This document shows, one piece after another, positions 42,735-51,536 of a stretch of 64,000 bases of DNA (position 1 is the first letter of the stretch; every line of letters starts with the position of its first letter). Under the pieces are notes generated by a model. The model was not told the DNA's origin. It saw only the letters and a list, made by a program, of their open reading frames with translations, and did no database searches. The DNA comes from Pedobacter sp. MC2016-14 (GTDB taxonomy: Bacteria; Bacteroidota; Bacteroidia; Sphingobacteriales; Sphingobacteriaceae), in the NCBI RefSeq assembly GCF_020991475.1, contig NZ_JAJMPA010000001.1, positions 1,364,001-1,428,000 on the forward strand, written 5' to 3'. Made by a program: the position numbers and the translations under genes.

Positions 42735-45700
42735 ATGAAAATCTCTGAATATGCTGTAAAAAATGGTCAGTTTACCCTCGTGATCTTTCTGATGATCATT
42801 GTGCTGGGTTTAACGACTATGCTTAACATGTCGCGGTCAGAAGATCCTGAAATGCACGCACCATTTTACACGGTGATTGTAAATTATCCGGGAACAAGTC
42901 CCAGGGATATAGAAGATCGTGTAGTTACGCCCCTGGAAAAAACAATTTCAGGACTTGATGACATCAAACGTTTACGTACCAGTATTGCCAATGGGGTAGC
43001 TGTGCTGCGTGTAGAATATAAATACAATAGTAATATAGACTCCAAATACCAGGAGATTGTGCGGGAGGTAAACAGCAAACGTGCAGAACTGCCTGCTGAT
43101 ATTGCCGGCATTGAGATCCAGAAAGTGCAGCCTTCTGATGTAAATGTTTTGCAGGTAGCGCTGGTATCAGAAAATGCTGCTAAAAGCAAGATGCAGTATT
43201 ATGCAGAAAAACTACAAGATGAGCTGGAGAAACTACAGGCTTTAAAACAAGTAACCATTGCCGGGTTACCTGCGCAGCAGGTCCGCATAGAGCTGGACCT
43301 GGAAAAAATGGCACAGATGCACCTTCCGTTAACTGCGGTTTCCAATAGTCTGAAGAGCGAAATGACCAGTATTCCCGGTGGTAGTGTAGACGCTGCTCAT
43401 CAAACTTTTAACATCAAAACCAACGACTACCGTACTTTGGATGCAGTAAGCAATACCATTGTTTCGGGCGCCGGCGGAAAAAACATTCTGCTAAAGAACA
43501 TTGCCAGGGTTTATTACGGCTATGCAGAAGAGCAACACATTACCAGGCTAAACGGGCACCGCAGCGTATTTGTAGTAGCTGCGCAAAAGGAAGGAGAAAA
43601 TATCAGTAAAACGCAAATGCAATACCTGGAGGCAATAGCTCAATTCAAAAAAACACTGCCGGCTAACATAGACCTGGTACAAAATTTTGATCAGGCAGAT
43701 AATGTAAACCGTCGTTTAACAAGTTTGGGGCATGATTTTATTATCGCAATTTTATTGGTGGCAGTAACCTTGCTGCCCTTGGGTTTAAGACCTGCGGTAA
43801 TTGTAATGATCTCCATCCCGCTTTCGCTGGCCATAGGCATTGTATTGTTGCAGCTGTTTGGTTTTAACCTTAACCAATTGAGCATTGTGGGGTTGGTTGT
43901 AGCCCTGGGTTTACTGGTTGACGATAGTATTGTGGTGGTAGAAAATATAGAACGCTGGATGCTGGAAGGCCATAGCAGGATGGAAGCCACCCTAAAAGCT
44001 ACCGGACAAATTGGTATGGCAGTAGTGGGATGTACCGTGGTGTTAATCATTGCGTTTATGCCGCTGGTATTTTTACCTGAAGGTTCCGGCGATTTTATCC
44101 GTAGTTTGCCTTTAGCGGTTATTTTCTGTGTACTGGCTTCTATGTTGGTGTCGCTCACCATTATTCCATTTTTATCCAGTCGCTTGTTAAAAAATCATGT
44201 CGGTAATCCTGAAGGGAATTTCCTGATGAGAGGCCTAAAAAAATTAATCCATGGCAGCTATGCGCGTTTGCTGGACAAAGCTTTGCAAAAGCCCTGGTTA
44301 ACCATAGGTGTGGCAGCCCTGCTTTTTGGAGCATCCATTTATCTGTTTGGACAGATCGGTTTTAGCCTGTTCCCAGATTCCGAAAAGCCACAATTCCTGA
44401 TTAATATTACCACGCCTAATCAGTCCAATTTGCCCTATACCGATACGGTTACACGGGAAATAGAAAAACAGTTAAAAAAGGAGCCGCTAATTAAGTATTA
44501 TGCTACCAATGTGGGCAAGGGAAATCCACGTATTTATTATAATGTAATTCCAGAAAATAGCCGTGGTGACTATGCACAATTGTTTATACAGCTGCAGGAA
44601 GATACACGGCCAGATACCAAATTGGCACTGATACAGAAATTACAGCGGCGCTGGGCACAGTATCCCGGTGCAAAGGTAGAAGTAAAAAACTTTGAACAGG
44701 GGCCACCTGTAATTGCGCCTGTAGAGGTGCGTATATTTGGCGATAACCTCGACACCATTCGTGCCCTTTCCGTAAAAGTAGAGCAGCTTTTGCATCAAAT
44801 ACCTGGTACCATGTATATCAACAATCCAGTGAGCTTGCTAAAAAGCGATATCAGGGTAGCATTGGATAAAGAAAAAGCACAGCAGCTGGGGGTATCAACA
44901 GTTAATGTAGACCAGATCGCCAGGTTGGCTGTAACGGGTTTAAATATGGGTACCTATTATAACAACGATAATAAATATGGTTACCAGGTATTGCTTACGC
45001 GCCTAAAAGACGGTCGCCCTAACCTGGATGCTTTTAGAAATTTATATGTAAACAACGCAGAGGGAAATGCCCTGCCACTTAATCAGGTAGCCACGCTTAA
45101 ACTTGAAGCTTCGCCAGCAGTCATCAACCATCAGGAAAAGAAAAGGGTGGTATCGGTACAGGCCAATGTGCAAAAAAGCTTTCTGGTAAGCCGGGTAATT
45201 GAGGATGTAGAGCTCAGGATGAGCAAATTAAAACTCCCTGCCGGTTATAGCTATGAGTTGGGTGGGGAGGTAGAATCCCGGAACAATTCTTTTGGAGGCT
45301 TTATGAGCATTATTTTGGTTACGGTATTTCTATTTATTGCGGTGCTGATTTTATTGTTTAAAACATTTAAAAGTACCTTGATCATACTGTCGGTTATACC
45401 GCTGGGTATTGTAGGCGCTGCGGTAGCGCTTTGGATTACTGGCAACTCACTCTCTTTTATTGCCATAATAGGGCTGATTGCTTTAGCAGGTATTGAAGTC
45501 AAAAACACCATTTTACTGGTAGATTTTACCAACCAGCTCAGAATAAAAGGAATGGGCTTACAGCAGGCCATCCGCGAAGCGGGCGAAGTTCGGTTCCTGC
45601 CTATCGTATTAACATCGCTAACAGCCATCGGGGGATTAATTCCAATTGCCATATCTACCAATCCCCTGATCTCGCCACTGGCAATTGTGTTGATTGGTGG

Positions 45701-45812
45701 ATTGATCAGTTCCACACTATTATCAAGGATCGTAACACCAATTATTTATGAACTTATCCCTCCGACAATAGAAACTGATTTGCAGGAGAATGATCAGGCT
45801 AATCCATCTTAA
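42735..45812 (+). CDS. RND-family multidrug efflux transporter
   Basis: A 1,025-residue RND pump of the AcrB type with 12 predicted membrane helices in two halves and two large periplasmic loops. Typical segments are the first helix FTLVIFLMIIVLGLTTML, DDSIVVVENIERWM (proton-relay region of helix 4) and GLIALAGIEVKNTILLVDF (helix 10). It exports drugs or other toxic compounds using the proton gradient. The substrate range cannot be told. Last gene of the TetR-controlled operon. Confidence 0.93.
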   Translation: MKISEYAVKNGQFTLVIFLMIIVLGLTTMLNMSRSEDPEMHAPFYTVIVNYPGTSPRDIEDRVVTPLEKTISGLDDIKRLRTSIANGVAVLRVEYKYNSNIDSKYQEIVREVNSKRAELPADIAGIEIQKVQPSDVNVLQVALVSENAAKSKMQYYAEKLQDELEKLQALKQVTIAGLPAQQVRIELDLEKMAQMHLPLTAVSNSLKSEMTSIPGGSVDAAHQTFNIKTNDYRTLDAVSNTIVSGAGGKNILLKNIARVYYGYAEEQHITRLNGHRSVFVVAAQKEGENISKTQMQYLEAIAQFKKTLPANIDLVQNFDQADNVNRRLTSLGHDFIIAILLVAVTLLPLGLRPAVIVMISIPLSLAIGIVLLQLFGFNLNQLSIVGLVVALGLLVDDSIVVVENIERWMLEGHSRMEATLKATGQIGMAVVGCTVVLIIAFMPLVFLPEGSGDFIRSLPLAVIFCVLASMLVSLTIIPFLSSRLLKNHVGNPEGNFLMRGLKKLIHGSYARLLDKALQKPWLTIGVAALLFGASIYLFGQIGFSLFPDSEKPQFLINITTPNQSNLPYTDTVTREIEKQLKKEPLIKYYATNVGKGNPRIYYNVIPENSRGDYAQLFIQLQEDTRPDTKLALIQKLQRRWAQYPGAKVEVKNFEQGPPVIAPVEVRIFGDNLDTIRALSVKVEQLLHQIPGTMYINNPVSLLKSDIRVALDKEKAQQLGVSTVNVDQIARLAVTGLNMGTYYNNDNKYGYQVLLTRLKDGRPNLDAFRNLYVNNAEGNALPLNQVATLKLEASPAVINHQEKKRVVSVQANVQKSFLVSRVIEDVELRMSKLKLPAGYSYELGGEVESRNNSFGGFMSIILVTVFLFIAVLILLFKTFKSTLIILSVIPLGIVGAAVALWITGNSLSFIAIIGLIALAGIEVKNTILLVDFTNQLRIKGMGLQQAIREAGEVRFLPIVLTSLTAIGGLIPIAISTNPLISPLAIVLIGGLISSTLLSRIVTPIIYELIPPTIETDLQENDQANPS

Positions 45813-45912
45813 CGACTGTTGTAACACTATTTATACAAATGTTGCGTTTTATTATTTTACAGTTTGCTTCCGCCATTTTAATTTAAAATCGGATATTGCA
45901 GCACACAAACAA

Positions 45913-46446
45913 ATGGATATGAAAATTTTAGAAACCAATTTACTGCTCGTTACTATTGTATTATTTGCCGTTTCATTGCAAGCGTGTAAGACTAAAAAAG
46001 TTGCTACCAAGCCGGCAACTGCTGTTGTTACCCCAGCACCAGTAGAGGAGAAAGCGCCTGTGCCACCTCCAGCTCCTGCTGAAGAAAAACCAGCTCCGGT
46101 AGTAGAAAAGCCTGATTTTAATTTTAGCAACGTACAGTTTGAATTTAACTCTGATGTGTTGAAAACAGCTTCCTTCTCCATTTTAGACGAAGCGGTAAGA
46201 GAATTGAAAAAAGACCCTTCAGCTAAATTTACATTAAATGGGCACTCTTCAATTGAAGGTAGTGCAGCGCACAATATGTCTTTATCTGTAGACCGTGCAA
46301 ATGCTGTTAAATCTTATCTTGTAAATGCCGGGATCCCTGCAGCCAATCTTGCCATTAAAGGCTATGGTGCTACCGTACCAATTGCTACAAATGATAACGA
46401 GGCCGGAAGAGCCTTAAACAGAAGGGTAGAATTAAAAGCCAACTAA
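45913..46446 (+). CDS. OmpA-family peptidoglycan-binding lipoprotein
   Basis: A protein of about 177 residues: lipoprotein signal (LFAVSLQAC), a Pro/Ala/Glu/Val-rich linker (residues about 35-65), and a C-terminal OmpA-like domain with the peptidoglycan-binding pattern (NGHSSIEGSAAHNMSLSVDR, then RALNRRVEL). It probably tethers the outer membrane to the wall. The frame is open further upstream to 45790, inside the end of the RND gene, but the signal peptide begins at 45913 or 45919. Confidence 0.88.
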   Translation: MDMKILETNLLLVTIVLFAVSLQACKTKKVATKPATAVVTPAPVEEKAPVPPPAPAEEKPAPVVEKPDFNFSNVQFEFNSDVLKTASFSILDEAVRELKKDPSAKFTLNGHSSIEGSAAHNMSLSVDRANAVKSYLVNAGIPAANLAIKGYGATVPIATNDNEAGRALNRRVELKAN

Positions 46447-46478
46447 TAGAGGCTTTCCCCTTATAACTACTTAAAATC

Positions 46479-46531
46479 AAAGGAATTCTCTATCTTGGCC
46501 TTCAAACCAAGTATATGAGAATTCCTTTTTT
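46479..46531 (+). terminator. Terminator-like hairpin that contains the start codon of the next gene
   Basis: AAAGGAATTCTC (46479-46490) pairs with GAGAATTCCTTT (46517-46528). An inner CTTGG/CCAAG stem lies in the loop and more Ts follow (through 46531). It has all the marks of an intrinsic terminator for the OmpA gene, yet the ATG of the DUF2238 gene (46515) is in its right arm. A TATCTTGG sequence at 46491-46498 could be a -7 box, giving a message that starts inside the loop and escapes the hairpin. Confidence 0.6.
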
Positions 46532-47141
46532 GTTGCTCCTGCTTTTTCTGCTCAGTTCTGTTTTTTCTTTTATTGGCTGTAAAGAAGTCTTTACCTGGTT
46601 TCTGGAGTGTATTCCCGCTTTTTTAGGCGTTTTGGTGTTGTTGCTTACTTACAAGAAATTCAGGTTCAGTAATTTTACTTATTTCATGATCTTTATCCAC
46701 TGCATCATATTAATTGTAGGTGGGCATTATACTTATGCAGAAGTTCCTTTGTTTGATTGGGTTAAAACAGTCTTCCATCAGTCCCGGAATAACTACGATA
46801 AAGTTGGGCATTTTGCTCAGGGTTTTGTTCCTGCATTAATTGTTAGAGAAATCTTCGTTCGTAAACAAGTCGTAAATGGCAAGCGCTGGCTTTCATTTAT
46901 CATTATCAGCATCGCACTTGCCATAAGTGCTTTTTATGAATTGATAGAATGGTTTGTATCCATTAACACAGGCGAATCCGGGGATGCTTTTTTAGGTACG
47001 CAAGGCGATATATGGGACACACAATCTGATATGCTTACCGCATTAATCGGAGCCGTATTGGCGGTGCTGATTTTCAGCAAAGTTCAGGATAGGTCAGTTG
47101 CGGGTACATGTATCCTTTCAGTTGTGCCTTTAGATGTTTGA
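46515..47141 (+). CDS. DUF2238 (YjdF-type) membrane protein
   Basis: A 208-residue integral membrane protein with about six hydrophobic segments. Family hallmarks are HYTYAEVPLFDW, YDKVGHFAQGFVPALIVREI, ISAFYELIEWFVS and GDIWDTQSDMLTALIGA, with conserved His, Glu and Asp residues at the membrane face. Its function is unknown. The start codon sits in a hairpin (see the terminator entry). It is followed by a strong terminator. Confidence 0.85.
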   Translation: MRIPFLLLLLFLLSSVFSFIGCKEVFTWFLECIPAFLGVLVLLLTYKKFRFSNFTYFMIFIHCIILIVGGHYTYAEVPLFDWVKTVFHQSRNNYDKVGHFAQGFVPALIVREIFVRKQVVNGKRWLSFIIISIALAISAFYELIEWFVSINTGESGDAFLGTQGDIWDTQSDMLTALIGAVLAVLIFSKVQDRSVAGTCILSVVPLDV

Positions 47142-47146
47142 GTTAA

Positions 47147-47175
47147 TAGTGCTAGCGGGTACTAGCACTAATTTT
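47147..47175. terminator. Intrinsic terminator after the DUF2238 gene
   Basis: A perfect 9-bp stem TAGTGCTAG / CTAGCACTA (47147-47155, 47162-47170) with loop CGGGTA is followed by ATTTTT. The convergent PIN toxin gene ends at 47192. Confidence 0.8.
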
Positions 47176-47191
47176 TGCCTGCTTTGTAATA

Positions 47192-47755
47192 TTACAAAAG
47201 CGCATGTAGATAGTCTGCAGTATCCTTGAGCCCATTTTTCCGAAGACTTTCAAGAACCTGATACTCGTCCATCGCTGGATTTTTCCTGTTAAGCACCATC
47301 TCTTTGAATGCCTCAATTGCATTTTCCTGGTTCAGATCTATAATGTCTGTTAAAAAATCATCGGCACTTTTTGCCTTCAATCCAAACGAATCCAAGTATT
47401 CGCCAGGGAAGTCCCTCAAGTTATTGGTCACGATCACGTTTGCATTTGTCCTTATAGCTGCTGCAAGTACATGACGGTCATCTTCATCGGGTAGTTTCAA
47501 ATCCGCAATTAGGCCTTCGTAGTTCTTTACCAGTGCATCTGGGAAAGCAATATTAGCTTTTTGTACGCGTTTTTCTGCCTCGGCTTCAGCTACTCCTTTT
47601 CTGATCATTACGATTTTCCACTCTTCAAAAATGTTCTTGCTCCATTTCGGCGTATAGAGCTCGTAATAGGCAAACCAGAAAAGTAGATCACGGATAACTA
47701 CAGGGAAAATCACATTGGTGTCCAAAACAGCTTTGAACGTAACACTATGAATCAT
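47192..47755 (-). CDS. PIN-domain toxin (ribonuclease) of a toxin-antitoxin pair
   Basis: A 187-residue PIN-domain protein. The acidic residues expected for the metal site are present: FKAVLDTNVIFP near the N-terminus, the middle LPDEDDRHVLAAA, and NLRDFP in the third motif. PIN toxins cleave RNA and are neutralised by the partner antitoxin. The gene overlaps the upstream helix-turn-helix gene by 11 bp, the classical toxin-antitoxin arrangement with the antitoxin first. The cellular RNA target is unknown. Confidence 0.8.
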   Translation of the reverse strand: MIHSVTFKAVLDTNVIFPVVIRDLLFWFAYYELYTPKWSKNIFEEWKIVMIRKGVAEAEAEKRVQKANIAFPDALVKNYEGLIADLKLPDEDDRHVLAAAIRTNANVIVTNNLRDFPGEYLDSFGLKAKSADDFLTDIIDLNQENAIEAFKEMVLNRKNPAMDEYQVLESLRKNGLKDTADYLHALL

Positions 47756-48200
47756 ACAATCCTATTTCTTCATCAAAGCCCATGATGTCAATGATATCTC
47801 TTTTTTGATCCTTTTTCATTTGCTGTTTATAGGCCACTACATCCTCAAACTTAATCCTTCGATGCTTACCAATTTTTACAAAATCGATCTTACCATCTTC
47901 TAAAAGCTTTACCAGGTAAGGTCTTGAGCATCCAAGTATTTCTGCTGCTTTCTGTGTAGTTACTTCGGTAGCTATCGGAACAATTGAAATTGGCTTTCCT
48001 TCGCTCATTGCCTTGAGAATATCTGTTAAAAGTTCCAAAGCCCTGAATGGGATTTTGATCCGCTCCTTAGTTTCTTCAATCTCAATTTCAGTTTCCTCAG
48101 AAGTGATATGCGAAAGTACCGAGAATAGTGCAGGATAGGACTTAATAGCTACTTTCTGCTCTAATTTTGATGGTCTCCGTATTTGATCTAATATTTCCAT
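47745..48200 (-). CDS. Helix-turn-helix antitoxin (excisionase-type DNA-binding)
   Basis: A 151-residue protein with an N-terminal region of about 80 residues and an excisionase/MerR-like helix-turn-helix near 85-130 (TEVTTQKAAEILGCSRPYLV, VKIGKHRRIKFEDVVAY). The tail is acidic and may bind the PIN toxin. The frame stays open through the tRNA region to 48482, which cannot be coding; MEILDQIRRP at 48200 is the start. A 9-bp tandem repeat lies 20 bp upstream. Confidence 0.78.
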   Translation of the reverse strand: MEILDQIRRPSKLEQKVAIKSYPALFSVLSHITSEETEIEIEETKERIKIPFRALELLTDILKAMSEGKPISIVPIATEVTTQKAAEILGCSRPYLVKLLEDGKIDFVKIGKHRRIKFEDVVAYKQQMKKDQKRDIIDIMGFDEEIGLYDS

Positions 48201-48219
48201 GTCAATTAAGTTTACACAA

Positions 48220-48269
48220 AAATAAACGAAATAAACGAAATAAACGAAATAAACGAAATAAACGAAATG
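48220..48269. repeat. 9-bp tandem repeat (five units) in the antitoxin promoter
   Basis: Five identical units AAATAAACG run from 48220 to 48264, followed by a partial unit AAATG. The array starts 20 bp upstream of the antitoxin ATG. Unit-number change by slippage would move the promoter elements relative to each other. It is a simple-sequence repeat, not a CRISPR array, because there are no spacers. Confidence 0.95.
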
Positions 48270-48297
48270 AGTGTGTAAATAAATTTTGCTGTAAAAA

Positions 48298-48334
48298 CAA
48301 CAAAGCCTTCCAGTGTGAACTGAAAGGCTTTGTT
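48298..48334 (-). terminator. Intrinsic terminator of the tRNA-Val transcript
   Basis: AACAAAGCCTT (48299-48309) pairs with AAGGCTTTGTT (48324-48334). On the minus strand the stem is followed by a T-rich stretch and lies directly after the tRNA 3' end. Confidence 0.8.
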
Positions 48335-48337
48335 TGG

Positions 48338-48412
48338 TGGGAAATGAGGGGTTCGAACCCCCGACCCCCTCGGTGTAAACGAGGTGCTCTGAACCAGCTG
48401 AGCTAATTTCCC
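48338..48412 (-). tRNA. tRNA-Val (anticodon TAC)
   Basis: On the minus strand GGGAAAT opens the acceptor stem and ATTTCCC closes it. The D-arm has AGCTCAGCTGGTTCAGAGC, the anticodon arm is CCTCG-TTTACAC-CGAGG with TAC, and the T-arm has GGGGGTTCGAACCCC. CCA appears to be encoded at 48335-48337. A terminator follows immediately. Confidence 0.97.
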
Positions 48413-48518
48413 TTTTGGTTTCCTTTAAACGTTTTGGCTTTTTTAAGAAGCTTTCTTCGTTGTTGGGAGTGCAAATATACACCCATTAATCAGTTTTGCA
48501 AAAGTTTTTTTACTTTTT

Positions 48519-49244
48519 TTAAGATAAAACATCTTCAAGGATCTGGTGAGACTTAATTTCTCCAAAAGACGCGGTGTGCAAGGTGTAGAAAATCAGTATT
48601 TTATCCAGAATTTCTCTTCTGTTGCGATTGCTCATTTTTATTTCAAATATTTTTTCAAATGGAGTAGAAAATAAAGAAATAAAAAGCGCAGCCTCTGTTT
48701 TTTCTATATAATGCGGATGAACAGGGATGCGGGATTTAAATTCCCCCTCCTGTAAATCGAAGTAATTTTGATCCGATTTACTTTCTGTGTTGGGTGCAAA
48801 ACCTAAAAAGCGGGATAGTTTTAATAAAAATGCCAAATGAAAGCTAACGGTAGTCTCTCCGCATTCATCAAACCAGCAGATGGCATTAAAAATAAAGTCA
48901 AAAATATTTTCATCTGTATGCTGCTGGCGAATACTTTTATACAGCACTTCGTTTAAGAACATCACTATGGTACTTTTAATAATATCATAAGGGATGCTTT
49001 TAAAAACAGGGGAGGGCCTCAATTCAGAAACACGCTGGATGCTGCTGTTGGCTTTATGATAAACAATCATGTCTACCAAGTGCAAAGGCTGCAGCATATT
49101 CATCCTTATTTTTGCCCTGGGTTTCTTTACCCCATTGATCATGTAGCTTTGGATGCCAAATTTTTCTGTAAAAATCTGTACCACTACGCTACTTTCACCA
49201 TACAATGTAGTCTTTAAAACAATCCCCCTCGTTTTATGCAACAT
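48519..49244 (-). CDS. recO: DNA repair protein RecO
   Basis: A 241-residue RecO. The N-terminal OB-fold (KTRGIVLKTTLYGESSVVVQ, FTEKFGIQSYMINGVKK) is followed by the helical C-terminal domain. RecO loads RecA with RecF/RecR in recombinational repair. The zinc-finger cysteines seen in some RecO proteins are absent, as is usual in Bacteroidota. It overlaps the upstream dgkA gene by 11 bp. Confidence 0.92.
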   Translation of the reverse strand: MLHKTRGIVLKTTLYGESSVVVQIFTEKFGIQSYMINGVKKPRAKIRMNMLQPLHLVDMIVYHKANSSIQRVSELRPSPVFKSIPYDIIKSTIVMFLNEVLYKSIRQQHTDENIFDFIFNAICWFDECGETTVSFHLAFLLKLSRFLGFAPNTESKSDQNYFDLQEGEFKSRIPVHPHYIEKTEAALFISLFSTPFEKIFEIKMSNRNRREILDKILIFYTLHTASFGEIKSHQILEDVLS

Positions 49245-49593
49245 AGGGCAGTAGTTTGGGAATAAAAATAATCAGTCCAATTGTTGCTGCAATCAGGGCC
49301 ACAAGCAATACCGCCGCTGCAGCCAAATCTTTAACCTGACCCGCTTTAATATTGTATTGCGGAGAAACCAAATCTACCAGTACCTCTATGGCGGTATTTA
49401 ACAATTCAGCACTCAATACCATGCCAATGGCCGTGGCAATCCAAATCCATTCCGAACTGCTCAGTTTAAGACCATAGCCCGCAAGCAATACCAATGCCGC
49501 TGCGGCACAATGAAATTTAAAGTTGGGCTGAGTTTTAAAGGCCCATGTTATGCCTTTAAAAGCATAACCAAAACTTTTTATCAATCTACGCAT
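49234..49593 (-). CDS. dgkA: Diacylglycerol kinase family (DgkA-type) membrane protein
   Basis: A 119-residue protein with three membrane helices and the family signature SAELLNTAIEVLVDLVSPQY, whose glutamates bind Mg-ATP. The length fits prokaryotic DgkA/undecaprenol kinase. It phosphorylates diacylglycerol or undecaprenol in the inner membrane; which lipid is not decided by sequence. It is in an operon with recO. Confidence 0.9.
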   Translation of the reverse strand: MRRLIKSFGYAFKGITWAFKTQPNFKFHCAAAALVLLAGYGLKLSSSEWIWIATAIGMVLSAELLNTAIEVLVDLVSPQYNIKAGQVKDLAAAAVLLVALIAATIGLIIFIPKLLPYVA

Positions 49594-49727
49594 AATTCAT
49601 TAACACTCAAATCTAACAAATTTAACCAATGTATTCCTTAGCCATTAATGGCATAATTATGACGGGCGAAGTAAACATTAGGTGCAATTATGGCGTTATT
49701 AATGTTTAAACATGTAAATTTTATAAA

Positions 49728-50480
49728 ATGAGTAGTCTTAAAGATAAAGTTGCCATTGTTACAGGTGCCGGATCAGGCATAGGTAAAGCCGTTGCCCTTA
49801 CTTTTGCAACAGAAGGTGCTAAAGTAATTGTTTCTGATATTAATGTAGAACATGGTAATGCGGTGGTAAGCGAAATTAAGGAAAAAGGTGGTGATGCTTT
49901 TTTTATCAAAGCAGATACCGCCAGTGCAGCAGATAACGAAAAATTGGTTGCTGATACCATAGCACAATATGGTGCATTACACATCACCGTAAACAATGCG
50001 GGTATTGGTGGTCCTGCAGCGCCAACAGGCGCGTATGAAATTGAAAGCTGGGATAAGGTAATTGGCATCAATTTGTCTGGTGTATTTTATGGTCTGCGCT
50101 ATCAAATCCCAGCCATCTTAAGCAGTGGGGGTGGTAGCATCATCAATATGGCTTCTATTCTAGGTCAGGCAGGAACAAAGCTTTCACCTGCATACGTAGC
50201 GGCAAAGCATGGTGTGGTAGGTTTAACCAAAGCTGCAGCATTGGAATATGCAGATCAAAAGATCAGGATCAATTCCGTAGGCCCTGGTTACATCAAAACG
50301 CCATTATTAGAAGAGCACCTTACTGCAGAACAAATGGAAGGACTGGTTAGCCTACATCCAATGGGCAGGTTGGGCGAATCGCAGGAGATTGCTGAACTTG
50401 TTTTATGGCTTGCATCTGAAAAAGCATCTTTTGTAACCGGCGCGTATTATGCCGCAGACGGCGGTTATTTAGCACAATAA
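49728..50480 (+). CDS. Short-chain dehydrogenase/reductase
   Basis: A 250-residue classical SDR. The cofactor motif TGAGSGIGKA, the NNAGIGG strand and the catalytic YVAAKHG (Tyr-x-x-x-Lys) are in place, with a preceding catalytic Ser in NMASILG. It reduces or oxidises an alcohol/ketone with NAD(P); the substrate is unknown. It stands alone before rlmF, with a hairpin between them. Confidence 0.88.
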   Translation: MSSLKDKVAIVTGAGSGIGKAVALTFATEGAKVIVSDINVEHGNAVVSEIKEKGGDAFFIKADTASAADNEKLVADTIAQYGALHITVNNAGIGGPAAPTGAYEIESWDKVIGINLSGVFYGLRYQIPAILSSGGGSIINMASILGQAGTKLSPAYVAAKHGVVGLTKAAALEYADQKIRINSVGPGYIKTPLLEEHLTAEQMEGLVSLHPMGRLGESQEIAELVLWLASEKASFVTGAYYAADGGYLAQ

Positions 50481-50522
50481 TTGCCCAAAGAATATTTAAC
50501 GCTTACCTTTGAGGTAAGCGTT
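50481..50522 (+). promoter_or_regulatory. Overlapping rlmF promoter and SDR-terminator hairpin
   Basis: TTG at 50481-50483 and TACCTTTG at 50504-50511, 20 bp apart, form a good promoter. A perfect 10-bp stem AACGCTTACC / GGTAAGCGTT (50498-50507, 50513-50522) spans the same bases, so the -7 box occupies its stem and loop. The rlmF ATG is at 50528, giving a leader of roughly 10 nt. The hairpin lacks a strong T-run. Confidence 0.6.
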
Positions 50523-50527
50523 ATTGT

Positions 50528-51424
50528 ATGTCCGTTGAAAAACAAATCCTCCATCCCCGAAATAAGCACCGTTCCCGGTACAACTTCCCAGAACTGCTCA
50601 AGAGCTCTCCTGAACTCCGGGATTTTATCATTTTAACACCTTATGGCGAGGAGTCTGTAGATTTTTCCAATCCTGACGCCGTTAAAATGCTCAATAAATC
50701 ATTGCTTAAGCATTTTTATAAAATTACCAACTGGGATATTCCAGCGGGTTACCTTTGTCCGCCAATTCCAGGGCGTGCAGACTATATCCACTACCTGGCA
50801 GATATCCTGACCACTTTTCACAACGGAAAAATCCCTACTGGCAAAACAATTAAAGTACTGGATATTGGTGTGGGTGCAAACTGCATTTATCCCATTGTAG
50901 GGCATCAGGAATATGGATGGAGTTTTGTTGGTTCAGATGTAGATCAAAAAGCTGTAGCGTCGGCTAAAAATATCATAGAAGCCAATCCTGAGCTTAAAGG
51001 CGCAGTGCAAATCCGCCTGCAGCCCAATCCTCAGCAATTTTTTAAAGACATCATCAGAAAAGGAGAAGTGTTTGACCTGAGTTTATGCAATCCTCCCTTT
51101 CATGCTTCCGCTGCAGAAGCTGCCGCGGGTTCACAGCGCAAGCTTAAAAATCTTGGTAAGCAAAAAGATGTGCTCAATTTTGGCGGGCAACATGTAGAAC
51201 TCTGGTGCGAAGGTGGGGAACTGTCTTTCATCTATAAAATGATCCAGGAAAGCACTCATTACGCAGCGCAATGTAAATGCTTTAGCACACTCGTTTCCAA
51301 AAGTTCAAATCTGCCTATGATCTATCGTGCATTGGAAAAAGCCGGGGCAACACGTGTAAAAACAGTGGAGATGGCACAAGGCCAAAAGATCAGCAGGTTT
51401 GTGGCCTGGGCATTTGAGGTGTAA
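50528..51424 (+). CDS. rlmF: 23S rRNA (adenine(1618)-N(6))-methyltransferase RlmF
   Basis: A 298-residue SAM-dependent methyltransferase of the RlmF (YbiN) family. The conserved N-terminus [15 protein letters not shown], the SAM motif [13 protein letters not shown] and the catalytic NPPFH (N6-adenine type) are all seen. It methylates A1618 of 23S rRNA. Its promoter overlaps a hairpin after the SDR gene. Confidence 0.93.
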   Translation: MSVEKQILHPRNKHRSRYNFPELLKSSPELRDFIILTPYGEESVDFSNPDAVKMLNKSLLKHFYKITNWDIPAGYLCPPIPGRADYIHYLADILTTFHNGKIPTGKTIKVLDIGVGANCIYPIVGHQEYGWSFVGSDVDQKAVASAKNIIEANPELKGAVQIRLQPNPQQFFKDIIRKGEVFDLSLCNPPFHASAAEAAAGSQRKLKNLGKQKDVLNFGGQHVELWCEGGELSFIYKMIQESTHYAAQCKCFSTLVSKSSNLPMIYRALEKAGATRVKTVEMAQGQKISRFVAWAFEV

Positions 51425-51536
51425 CAACAGTTGTTCCCTTTCAAAAAAATAATGATCTACGAGCAGGCCTGGGCGTTATTTGCGCGATTAGCGCCTAATA
51501 AATGCCAGACTGCGACAGATCATTGTTTTTTAAATG

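Noticed and set aside
48220..48269. CRISPR-like array.
   Set aside because: The units are 9 bp and abut directly; there are no spacers. No CRISPR array was seen anywhere in the window.
48201..48482. N-terminal extension of the HTH antitoxin (long open frame to 48482).
   Set aside because: It would translate the tandem repeat, the terminator and the tRNA-Val gene.
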